DNA of 6,036 nucleotides from Dehalococcoidia bacterium (GTDB lineage: Bacteria > Chloroflexota > Dehalococcoidia > JACPQF01): contig JAUSEJ010000185.1 of the NCBI GenBank assembly GCA_030650265.1, positions 1 to 6,036 of the forward strand, in the 5' to 3' direction. Shown in pieces: positions 1 to 4,440 of this stretch (positions are counted from its first letter, which is position 1; the number at the start of each line of letters is the position of its first letter). Position numbers and translations under genes: made by a program. Below the pieces are notes generated by a model. That model saw only the letters and a program-made list of their open reading frames with translations. It was not told the DNA's origin and ran no database searches.

Positions 1-161
1 CAAAACTGGCTTCTCGGCGCGAAGTTGCGATCGAATCGCCGCAACCTTGGTATTCTATCCAGTTCCTCTATCTTTTCCAATCTCTTGTAGGCAATGGGAT
101 ATGTTCTCAGGCGCAGCAAGCGCTCCATCTCCTGTGTAAGCCCTGCCCAATCAGTCATCAT
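1..161 (-). CDS. DUF169 family protein, N-terminal fragment (runs off left edge)
   Basis: Only the first 53 codons are visible; the frame is open to the window edge, so this is a cut by the window and not a broken gene. The protein begins MMTDWAGLTQEMERLLRLR and continues with TYPIAYKRLEKIEELDRIP. This N-terminal pattern (short helix, LRLRTYPIA, then a charged helix) resembles the DUF169 family (COG2043), proteins of unknown function common in Chloroflexota and methanogens. Two ATGs lie side by side (159-161 and 156-158). A purine-rich ribosome site (GGGAAGGGAT, 162-171 on the minus strand) precedes them closely, which supports this start. The recognition is from memory and rests on a short fragment. 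No clear promoter was found upstream. Confidence 0.62.
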   Translation of the reverse strand, partial: MMTDWAGLTQEMERLLRLRTYPIAYKRLEKIEELDRIPRLRRFDRNFAPRSQF

Positions 162-321
162 TATCCCTTCCCGCTAAACTCCAACGCCACTAATTAACTG
201 AAACCCTATCGACAGTCGGGCCTTCCCATTTCTGTTCACTATATGGCTTCGTCGGTCTTGTCCCCTTGTGACGCAGAGTCTAATCGGTCGCACAACATCT
301 GTCAATCGCCCGCAGGGATCA

Positions 322-335
322 TGGGGACCACCCCA
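322..335. repeat. Small hairpin, 5-bp stem with 4-base loop
   Basis: TGGGG (322-326) pairs with CCCCA (331-335) around the loop ACCA. A related string, GACCACCCC followed by an AAAG..TC pattern, recurs near 459-475, so the two sites look like imperfect copies of one motif. Short GC-rich hairpins can arise by chance; the clustering with the larger inverted repeat is the reason to list it. Confidence 0.35.
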
Positions 336-383
336 AAGGTCGCTGAACCGGTTCTTGAAATTTCTGCCGCAAGGGGGAAACAA

Positions 384-423
384 AGCGTCTCGGCCGACAC
401 TGCCGTGGGGAGGCCGAGACGCT
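384..423. repeat. Perfect 12-bp inverted repeat, 16-base loop
   Basis: AGCGTCTCGGCC (384-395) is the exact reverse complement of GGCCGAGACGCT (412-423). The 16-base spacer is 396-411. A further 5-bp stem, CGTCG (424-428) with CGACG (436-440), follows directly, so two helices could stack. No U-run follows on either strand, which argues against an intrinsic terminator. It may be part of a structured RNA, a protein-binding palindrome or a dispersed palindromic repeat; with one copy in view these cannot be separated. Confidence 0.75.
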
Positions 424-599
424 CGTCGGAGAAAGCGACGTCGACTTTCTTGGGGCCAAGACCACCCCGCAAAGTCTTCCCGTCCGTTCCACCGATGAGG
501 GGCTTGCTGTCTGTGTTGAGATCTCCCCACGCGTGAGGCGGCCCAGGTGGGCGGCTGAACTTGGCCGTCTGCCGGATGGTTCATTGGGAGTCGGAGATT

Positions 600-824
600 T
601 CAAGATGCCTTTCTCAGACGCTCTGCTACCCAAAGTTTAATGATAGATTGCCGAGGCACACCCAAACGTTTTGCCTCTTTATCAAGGAGTTGGATCATCC
701 ACAAAGGGAAATCGACGTTGACCCTCTTCTGTTCATGCACAGGCCTGCGTGCCTTGGATACATCAAGATACTGCGAAACATCCTCGCTCTCATCAAACCT
801 CTTGTCGAATTCCTCAGCCTTCAT
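600..824 (-). CDS. brnA: BrnA-family antitoxin (type II toxin-antitoxin)
   Basis: A 74-residue protein that should bind and neutralise the BrnT toxin and repress the shared promoter. The N-terminal part (about 1-30, EEFDKRFDESEDVSQYLD) is the acidic toxin-binding region expected in this family. Residues about 34-72 form a ribbon-helix-helix DNA-binding domain: strand KRVNVDFP, first helix LWMIQLLDKEAKRLG, turn PRQS, second helix IIKLWVAERL. The gene follows brnT and overlaps its end by 11 bp, the usual toxin-first order of BrnTA. A GAGGAG ribosome site lies within the end of brnT, about 10 bases before the ATG. Translational coupling is likely. Family assignment is from sequence recognition. 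Confidence 0.9.
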   Translation of the reverse strand: MKAEEFDKRFDESEDVSQYLDVSKARRPVHEQKRVNVDFPLWMIQLLDKEAKRLGVPRQSIIKLWVAERLRKAS

Positions 825-1074
825 AGATTTCTATCTCCTCTTTTCGGGATTGTCGAACAGAGATTATCCGAATACCATTGCCCCGATACGTTATGATTCC
901 TGACCAACTCTTGCCCGCAATCCTGCCAACGACCAGAAACCTAGGTTCATCTATCGTTCTCGCAGGAATCTCAATGAGATCGGGATCATCCCAAAGCGCC
1001 TGAGCTTCACGGAAGTCGATACCGTGCTTTCTCCTGTTCTTGTCGCTTTTCTCCGGATCGAATTCGAAATCCAT
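814..1074 (-). CDS. brnT: BrnT-family toxin (RelE-fold ribonuclease)
   Basis: An 86-residue BrnT toxin (COG2929); characterised members have a RelE-like fold, cut RNA and arrest growth when not bound by BrnA. The hallmarks are present: FEFDPEKSDKNRRKHGIDF (3-21), corresponding to the family pattern F-x-W/F-D-x-x-K..KHG-I/V-x-F; a DDP step (29-31); ARTIDEPRFLVVGRI in the central strands; and the basic C-terminal strand RIISVRQSRKEE. Length is normal for the family and no key block looks missing, so the toxin is probably functional. The ATG at 1074 has no ribosome site upstream; a promoter lies immediately in front, so the message is likely leaderless. It forms an operon with brnA. Confidence 0.92.
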   Translation of the reverse strand: MDFEFDPEKSDKNRRKHGIDFREAQALWDDPDLIEIPARTIDEPRFLVVGRIAGKSWSGIITYRGNGIRIISVRQSRKEEIEIYEG

Positions 1075-1201
1075 GGCATTTGAATTATACCTTCAGCATG
1101 ACTGTGGTGGCAACTATCAGGCCAATCTGGAAGAAGACTTGCGTGAACGGAACTTGCATCACCCCGTCTTTTCACAAACAGGCCACAATCTGGTCCGGTG
1201 A
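1073..1201 (+). CDS. Possible 42-codon small ORF opposite the brnT promoter
   Basis: This plus-strand frame begins MAFELYLQHDCGGNYQANLE and ends HHPVFSQTGHNLVR before a TGA. Its composition looks protein-like but I do not recognise it. It starts in the palindrome CCATGG, so its ATG and the brnT ATG lie face to face and overlap. There is no ribosome site before it, and third positions are not biased to G/C as in the neighbours. It may be a chance frame or a fragment of an older gene. Listed at low confidence because it fills most of the gap between brnT and the dioxygenase gene. Confidence 0.15.
   Translation: MAFELYLQHDCGGNYQANLEEDLRERNLHHPVFSQTGHNLVR
1084..1113 (-). promoter_or_regulatory. 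brnTA promoter, sigma70-like, predicted leaderless start
   Basis: On the minus strand, TTGCCA (1108-1113) and a perfect TATAAT (1084-1089) are separated by 18 bases. A start 6-8 bases past the -10 box would fall near 1076-1078, only about 2-4 bases before the brnT ATG. In characterised BrnTA systems the antitoxin complex represses this promoter; no clear palindromic operator was spotted here. Confidence 0.6.
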
Positions 1202-1212
1202 TCGGCTAGCCA

Positions 1213-1992
1213 TCAACCAAGTTGGTAGGCGGTCATCGAGATGGAGCCGAAATCGATGCCTTCGACCAGCACGGTGAGTTCGTCGCCTGGCTGGCGCATC
1301 CCGGCCACGTAGAGCAGCGGCAGGTAATGATCCGGGGTTGGCACTGCCAGCCTCCCGTCGGGGTGGTCCTCGTAGTCGACAAGAGCTTGATCGTCGCCCT
1401 CACGCAGATGGCGCTTGACGTCTGCGTCGAAGCGCAGTGCCCACTCGAAGGGCTGCTTGCGCTGAAAGTCGACAAGGCGCAGATTATGGACTACGTCGCC
1501 GGATCCTACGACGAGCACTCCCTGTTCGCGCAGTGAGGCGAGACGACGGCCAAGCCCCAGATGATACCGCGGCGGTTTGCTGGCGTCCAACGATAGCTGG
1601 ATCACCGGTACGTCGGCACCCGGGAAGACGTGAGAGAGCACCGACCAGGTATCGTGGTCGAGACCCCAGCTATCGTGGTCGAATTCGACCCGAAGCGGCG
1701 CCAGAAGGTCCCGCAGCGCGGCAGCCAGCTCAGGATCGCCGGGGGCCGGATAGGCTACCCGGTATAGCTCGGGTGGGAAGCCGCGGAAGTCATGGATGGT
1801 CTTCGGGAAGGGCATAGCGGTGACGGCCGTGGCCTGAATGTACCAGTGGGCGGAAATGGCAACCACCGCCCGCGGTTTGGGAATGGATTCGCCAAACGCT
1901 CGCCAGGCCTCCGTGTACCGGTTCTGTGCCAGAGTATTCATGGGGTTGCCGTGTCCAAGGAAGACGGCAGGTAGACGCGCCGCTATCCCCAT
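1213..1992 (-). CDS. ygiD: LigB-type extradiol dioxygenase, YgiD / 4,5-DOPA dioxygenase family
   Basis: A 259-residue class III extradiol ring-cleavage dioxygenase, close to the usual 260-270 residues. Members open catechol-type rings with a bound metal ion; E. coli YgiD acts on L-DOPA in vitro, but the natural substrate here is unknown. Visible motifs are FLGHGNPM (H14), AISAHWY (H49), GLDHDTWSVLSHVFP (H113, H121), GSGDVVHNL (H169) and TPDHYLPLLYVAG (H222). H14, H49 and H222 are the likely metal ligands, and H14 to H49 has the spacing I recall for YgiD. No signal peptide, so cytoplasmic. An in-frame ATG at 2046 exists, but the start at 1992 is preferred because GGGAGGTG lies just upstream and the family N-terminus begins near LPAVFLGHGNP. 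It lies downstream of the NIPSNAP gene and is probably co-transcribed with it. Confidence 0.9.
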   Translation of the reverse strand: MGIAARLPAVFLGHGNPMNTLAQNRYTEAWRAFGESIPKPRAVVAISAHWYIQATAVTAMPFPKTIHDFRGFPPELYRVAYPAPGDPELAAALRDLLAPLRVEFDHDSWGLDHDTWSVLSHVFPGADVPVIQLSLDASKPPRYHLGLGRRLASLREQGVLVVGSGDVVHNLRLVDFQRKQPFEWALRFDADVKRHLREGDDQALVDYEDHPDGRLAVPTPDHYLPLLYVAGMRQPGDELTVLVEGIDFGSISMTAYQLG

Positions 1993-1997
1993 CTGTT

Positions 1998-2005
1998 CAC
2001 CTCCC
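1998..2005 (-). promoter_or_regulatory. Ribosome binding site that fixes the dioxygenase start
   Basis: GGGAGGTG on the minus strand ends 5 bases before the ATG at 1990-1992. The GGGAGGTG overlaps an earlier in-frame ATG (2007-2005), making the longer versions unlikely. Confidence 0.75.
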
Positions 2006-2085
2006 ATAGTGATTTGAAATAGCGCAAATAGAGTGCATGGTGGCACCGTTTCAAATTAGGAGTCTGCCCCCATCGGGGATGTGGC

Positions 2086-2409
2086 CTACTGCATGGGAGA
2101 GTAGTCGGTAGGCTTGAGAAAGCTGGTGGTGATCCGGGCTACGATGCGACCGTCTTCCTCGCTGGCGGTGCGGGCTGTTTGCCACTCCGGATCGGCCTGA
2201 AAGGCGCCAAAAGCCTTCTCGCGATGAGCCATATCATCCCACTGAAGTATGTAAGTCAGTTGGTTGTTGTCGCCGACCGCCGGCTCAAAATAACCGGCGA
2301 CGCGAAAGCCATGCTTCTCGAATAGTTTGTTGGTGACATTGGCGAAACGCCGGTGAAGGGCGTCCGTTCGACCAGGTAAGATCTCGTATATTCGGAGCTC
2401 GTATAACAT
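2086..2409 (-). CDS. NIPSNAP family protein
   Basis: A 107-residue protein of the NIPSNAP family (dimeric alpha/beta-barrel fold). It starts MLYELRIYEILPGRTDALHR, the standard N-terminal strand and helix, and has HGFRVAGYFEPAVGDNNQLT followed by YILQWDD, the typical strand-turn-strand core. The helix MAHREKAFGAFQADPEWQ and the C-terminal strand ITTSFLKPTDYSP complete the domain; the family often ends in a similar LxPxxYSP motif. Bacterial members often sit near catabolic genes, but their function is not established. A GGGAGG ribosome site lies 5 bases before the ATG, and a strong promoter is present upstream. The dioxygenase gene follows after 93 bp. No signal peptide; cytoplasmic. No residues look unusual. 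Confidence 0.92.
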   Translation of the reverse strand: MLYELRIYEILPGRTDALHRRFANVTNKLFEKHGFRVAGYFEPAVGDNNQLTYILQWDDMAHREKAFGAFQADPEWQTARTASEEDGRIVARITTSFLKPTDYSPMQ

Positions 2410-2437
2410 ATGTACCTCCCTGGCTTATTATGCAGAG

Positions 2438-2466
2438 ATTATAGCAGAGGCGATGCTTGCTGACAA
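2438..2466 (-). promoter_or_regulatory. NIPSNAP-dioxygenase promoter, sigma70-like, extended -10
   Basis: On the minus strand, TTGTCA (2461-2466) and a perfect TATAAT (2438-2443) are separated by 17 bases, and the -10 is preceded by TGC, giving an extended -10. The predicted start near 2431 leaves a leader of roughly 22 bases containing the GGGAGG ribosome site. This is the best promoter match in the window. Confidence 0.7.
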
Positions 2467-2487
2467 TCGGAAGCCTTGGCGCAGCAG

Positions 2488-2637
2488 ATGCGCGGGATGT
2501 TTGACCGTCTGGTAACCGGCGACAATCCGGTCCTGGAGAGTAGAGTGCTGAAGGCCACAATACAATCACCATGCCCGTGGTCAAGTTGCGCCGGCTTCCG
2601 ACTCATTCGACAAGGTTTCCACATTCGGCTACAATAA
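2488..2637 (+). CDS. Possible 49-codon small ORF or remnant in the divergent region
   Basis: The frame starts MRGMFDRLVTGDNPVLESRV and ends at TAA 2635-2637. Upstream it stays open to 2464 (SEALAQQ before the ATG). The first 30 or so codons look protein-like, with about three quarters ending in G or C; the tail looks random. There is no ribosome site and its end overlaps the DLH promoter -10 box, so translation today is doubtful. It could be the end of a decayed gene. I do not recognise a family. Confidence 0.12.
   Translation: MRGMFDRLVTGDNPVLESRVLKATIQSPCPWSSCAGFRLIRQGFHIRLQ
2607..2635 (+). promoter_or_regulatory. Dienelactone hydrolase promoter, sigma70-like
   Basis: TCGACA (2607-2612) and TACAAT (2630-2635) are separated by 17 bases, each one mismatch from consensus. 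The predicted start near 2642 gives a leader of about 97 bases before the ATG at 2739. A second TACAAT at 2561-2566 has no matching -35 box. Confidence 0.5.
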
Positions 2638-2738
2638 GAATAGGTGAGTCCACGCTTCGCATTCTCCGTTGGTGGCCGCATCGCCGCGCGAAGCAGTGGA
2701 AAGATGGACATCTATTCGCGCATACGGAGGAAGAGGGC

Positions 2739-3815
2739 ATGAGCAATAAGCCAACGATCCCGCCGGGTGACACCACAGGCGGAGATGATTCCATGCGAAA
2801 TTATCTCGTGGAGGAATTCGTCGAGGATTGTCAGGAAGGTCGCATCTCCCGACGCGATGCACTTCTGAAACTTTCGGCGGTCTTCGGCAGTTCTATCGTC
2901 GCTACGAGCTTTCTTGCGGCGTGTGTGCCAGAGCAGGCTGTCAGGCCTTTGCCGCCGTCTGCGACCAAGCCACCTACCTCCGCGCCTGCTGCCACGGCTG
3001 CGCCAGGCGCGTCGACCCCACTGGCCACAATGTCGCCAGCTACGGTTGTCGCAACGGCAACGGTCGTGGCGACGCTTGCGACAGCGTCGGTGGGCACGGC
3101 AACGCCAATCACCATTCGACCCGATGATCCAGACCTCGAAGCGAGGATGGTGGAGTTTGATTCGAAAGGCGCCATGATCATGGCGTATCTGGCCAAACCG
3201 AAGGGCAACGGTCCCTTCCCGGTGGCTTTGATTTGCCACGAGAACCGGGGATTAACCGAGCATATCAAAGACGTCGCCCGGCGCGCCGCAAAAGCCGGCT
3301 ACGTTGGTCTCGCCGTCGATTTATTGTCGCAAGAAGGTGGCACCGACAAAGTGGGCGCTAATGTGCCAGGGGTCTTGGGTAACGTACCGCCCCAGCGCTT
3401 CGTGGACGATTTCAAGGCTGGTATTGTCTACTTGCAGAGCCAACCTTTCGTCGCCAGGGAAAGAATCGGGATGGTCGGCTTTTGTTTCGGTGGCGGCATC
3501 ACCTGGCGCTGCGCCGTGCAAATTCAGGAACTGCGCGCGGCGGTCCCGTTCTACGGACCCAATCCGCCGCTTGAAGATGTACCCAAGGCCAAGGCGGCCG
3601 TGCTCGCGATCTACGGTGGCACGGACACGCGCATCAACGCTGGCATTCCAGAGATCGAGGCGGCGATGAAGCAGAATGGTAAGGTCTTTGAGAAACTGGT
3701 GTACGATGGAGCGGGCCACGCTTTCCACAACGATACCGGGGCAAGCTACAACGCGATCGCCGCAAAAGACGCCTGGGCAAAGACGATGGCGTGGCTCGAC
3801 AAGTACGTCAAGTAG
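2739..3815 (+). CDS. Dienelactone hydrolase family protein, predicted Tat-exported lipoprotein
   Basis: A 358-residue alpha/beta hydrolase of the dienelactone hydrolase (DLH) family, which opens lactone rings of dienelactone-like compounds; the true substrate is unknown. The N-terminal region has SRRDALLKL (twin arginine 38-39), a hydrophobic stretch (about 42-58) and a lipobox LAAC with C62, so it is probably exported and lipid-anchored. Residues 68-123 are an Ala/Thr/Pro-rich linker. The catalytic domain (about 130-358) has ICHENRGL (E168), GFCFGGG (nucleophile C249), GGTDTR (D296) and GAGHAFHN (H327), the full DLH Cys-Asp-His triad. Start 2739 has GGAGG 8 bases upstream. A second start at 2793 (MRNYLVEEF) has GGAG nearby and cannot be excluded. 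An upstream in-frame ATG at 2571 is unlikely because the promoter lies downstream of it. Confidence 0.9.
   Translation: MSNKPTIPPGDTTGGDDSMRNYLVEEFVEDCQEGRISRRDALLKLSAVFGSSIVATSFLAACVPEQAVRPLPPSATKPPTSAPAATAAPGASTPLATMSPATVVATATVVATLATASVGTATPITIRPDDPDLEARMVEFDSKGAMIMAYLAKPKGNGPFPVALICHENRGLTEHIKDVARRAAKAGYVGLAVDLLSQEGGTDKVGANVPGVLGNVPPQRFVDDFKAGIVYLQSQPFVARERIGMVGFCFGGGITWRCAVQIQELRAAVPFYGPNPPLEDVPKAKAAVLAIYGGTDTRINAGIPEIEAAMKQNGKVFEKLVYDGAGHAFHNDTGASYNAIAAKDAWAKTMAWLDKYVK
3039..3074 (+). repeat. Tandem six-codon repeat in the DLH linker
   Basis: Two adjacent copies encode ATVVAT-ATVVAT (residues 101-112), followed by degenerate versions up to residue 122. The DNA copies differ at third positions (GTTGTC against GTCGTG), so this is an older duplication or selection for an extended, Thr-rich linker. 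Such linkers hold exported domains away from the membrane. Confidence 0.6.
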
Positions 3816-3846
3816 TATGCCCAATCTCTGAGCGACACTCACAACA

Positions 3847-3872
3847 CGGGGTATGATTCAATCGTAGCCCCG
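3847..3872. terminator. Hairpin between convergent genes, possible terminator
   Basis: CGGGGTATGA and TCGTAGCCCCG form a stem of about 10 pairs with one bulged G and one T-G wobble around a TTCAA loop. It lies 32 bases after the DLH stop and 72 bases from the end of the SRPBCC gene, where a shared terminator would be expected. No T-run follows on either strand, so it is not a classical intrinsic terminator. Confidence 0.4.
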
Positions 3873-3943
3873 AACTCATGGTTCGCCGCTTATCCGGTGA
3901 TTTGATGCCGTTCGTGTATCAAGGCATTCCAGGCAATTCGGGC

Positions 3944-4336
3944 TCACTTCGAGAAATATTCTTTCATCGGTTGAATGTAGTAGTCGAGCCAGCCTTTTTC
4001 GTAGTCTTTAGCCTGGCCGTCTGGTATCCCCGTGTGTAACATGGTGACCTTCGTTCCGCCTTTCACCTCGTCAAGAAGTATTTCAAGGCGTGAATCCGGG
4101 GCGTCGGCGGGGAACTCGGTGGTTCGCCAGGTCTGGACGATTCGATGGGGAGGCTCCAACTGGACGTTAAGCCCCTTTATGTAGTCCCCAAAGGCGCTGT
4201 GTCTCCCTCCCACTACGGGATCTATCCTGGCCTCATCTCCGGTGAAGGCGCTGTGCTCCTCGCTACTCAACCAGGCGTCATAGATCTGCTGGGGAGACGA
4301 GGGAATCACAGACGAGGCTTCGATTGATTCTGACAT
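3944..4336 (-). CDS. SRPBCC / AHSA1-domain protein
   Basis: A 130-residue protein covering a single SRPBCC (START-like) domain of the AHSA1 group, which forms a helix-grip fold with a hydrophobic cavity; ligands of bacterial members are mostly unknown. Visible family features are the first strand and helix (IEASSVIPSSPQQIYDAW), FTGDEARIDPVVGGRHSAFG where the family has a GG.F..G turn, the strand RIVQTWRTTEFP, GGTKVTMLHTGIP, and the C-terminal helix YEKGWLDYYIQPMKEYF. The start at 4336 is preferred over an in-frame ATG at 4381 because AAGGAG lies about 9 bases upstream and the shorter form matches the usual length. It follows the c-di-GMP gene on the same strand after 98 bp and may share its transcript. 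Cytoplasmic. Confidence 0.88.
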   Translation of the reverse strand: MSESIEASSVIPSSPQQIYDAWLSSEEHSAFTGDEARIDPVVGGRHSAFGDYIKGLNVQLEPPHRIVQTWRTTEFPADAPDSRLEILLDEVKGGTKVTMLHTGIPDGQAKDYEKGWLDYYIQPMKEYFSK

Positions 4337-4415
4337 GGCACGGCTCTCCTTTTTTCCCGCCAATGTGTCGGCTATGATCACGCCGCCGCGCAGTAAGAGA
4401 GTGTTCGTATCGGGA

Positions 4416-4440
4416 GGCTAGAATCACTTAGCGGCTAGCC
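4416..4440. repeat. Inverted repeat at the end of the c-di-GMP gene
   Basis: GGCTAG (4416-4421) pairs with CTAGCC (4435-4440) around a 13-base loop, and the right arm includes the stop codon of the GGDEF/HD-GYP gene. The stem is short and no T-run follows, so it is a weak terminator candidate at most. If it does not terminate, the SRPBCC gene would be read from the same transcript. Confidence 0.3.

Larger units (their letters stand above)
302..580 (-). other. Start-less open frame, possible decayed coding remnant
   Basis: On the minus strand this frame is open for 92 codons between two TGA stops. It has no usable ATG: the only one lies seven codons before the stop. Its codons end mostly in G or C (about two thirds by hand count), similar to real genes here, and the peptide composition looks natural, with segments such as IGGTDGKTLRGGLGPKK and LGLPTAVSAETLCFPLA. 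I do not recognise the family. It could be a gene fragment that lost its start, or a chance open frame in GC-rich DNA. The plus-strand frame 243-536 covers the same bases and cannot also be coding. Confidence 0.18.
162..599. other. Gap without a convincing gene; structured DNA
   Basis: These 438 bp separate the DUF169 gene from brnA. Several frames are open on both strands, but none gives a recognisable protein with a credible ribosome site. Bases 322-467 are rich in inverted repeats, including a perfect 12-bp pair. The part next to the DUF169 gene (about 162-260) is more AT-rich and probably holds its promoter; the only hexamer of note is TATAGT on the minus strand near 241-246, with no good -35 box. 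No T-run follows any of the hairpins, so a classical terminator for brnTA is not visible. Confidence 0.5.
2410..2738. other. Divergent intergenic region with two promoters
   Basis: These 329 bp separate the NIPSNAP gene (minus) from the DLH gene (plus). The left end holds the NIPSNAP promoter. The DLH promoter lies near 2607-2635, leaving an untranslated leader of about 95 bases. A motif GACAATC(C)GG occurs twice in the same orientation (2462-2470 and 2521-2530), once overlapping the NIPSNAP -35 box; it could be a regulator site but two short copies are weak evidence. The middle also holds a short open frame, described separately. Confidence 0.5.

Noticed and set aside
450..500. DGKTLRGG string resembling the DGKT-LRG motif of ISAs1-type transposases
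   Set aside because: The residues after it do not continue like a transposase, no start codon or terminal inverted repeats are visible, and such a short match can occur by chance.
243..536. 97-codon plus-strand open frame in the gap before brnA
   Set aside because: No ribosome site, Arg/Pro/Ser-rich composition typical of an antisense frame in GC-rich DNA, and no recognisable motif; overlapping frames on the other strand are equally open.
1993..2046. Upstream start at 2046 for the dioxygenase
   Set aside because: The added 18 residues are not part of the family and the stretch contains the ribosome site for the ATG at 1992.
1993..2085. Separate promoter for the dioxygenase gene (TTGAAA followed by TA-rich bases)
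   Set aside because: No -10 hexamer at proper spacing keeps the conserved A and T positions; read-through from the NIPSNAP promoter is simpler.
2571..2738. Longer N-terminus for the DLH gene starting at ATG 2571
   Set aside because: The extension has no ribosome site, covers the predicted promoter, and would put the Tat-like signal about 90 residues inside the protein; the GGAGG before 2739 fits better.
2712..3268. Long minus-strand frames opposite the DLH gene
   Set aside because: Arg/His-rich or Ala/Val-rich mirror translations of the DLH linker; the plus strand has the full catalytic motifs.
3321..3842. 173-codon minus-strand frame opposite the DLH catalytic domain
   Set aside because: It is the complement of clear DLH coding sequence and has no ribosome site or motif.
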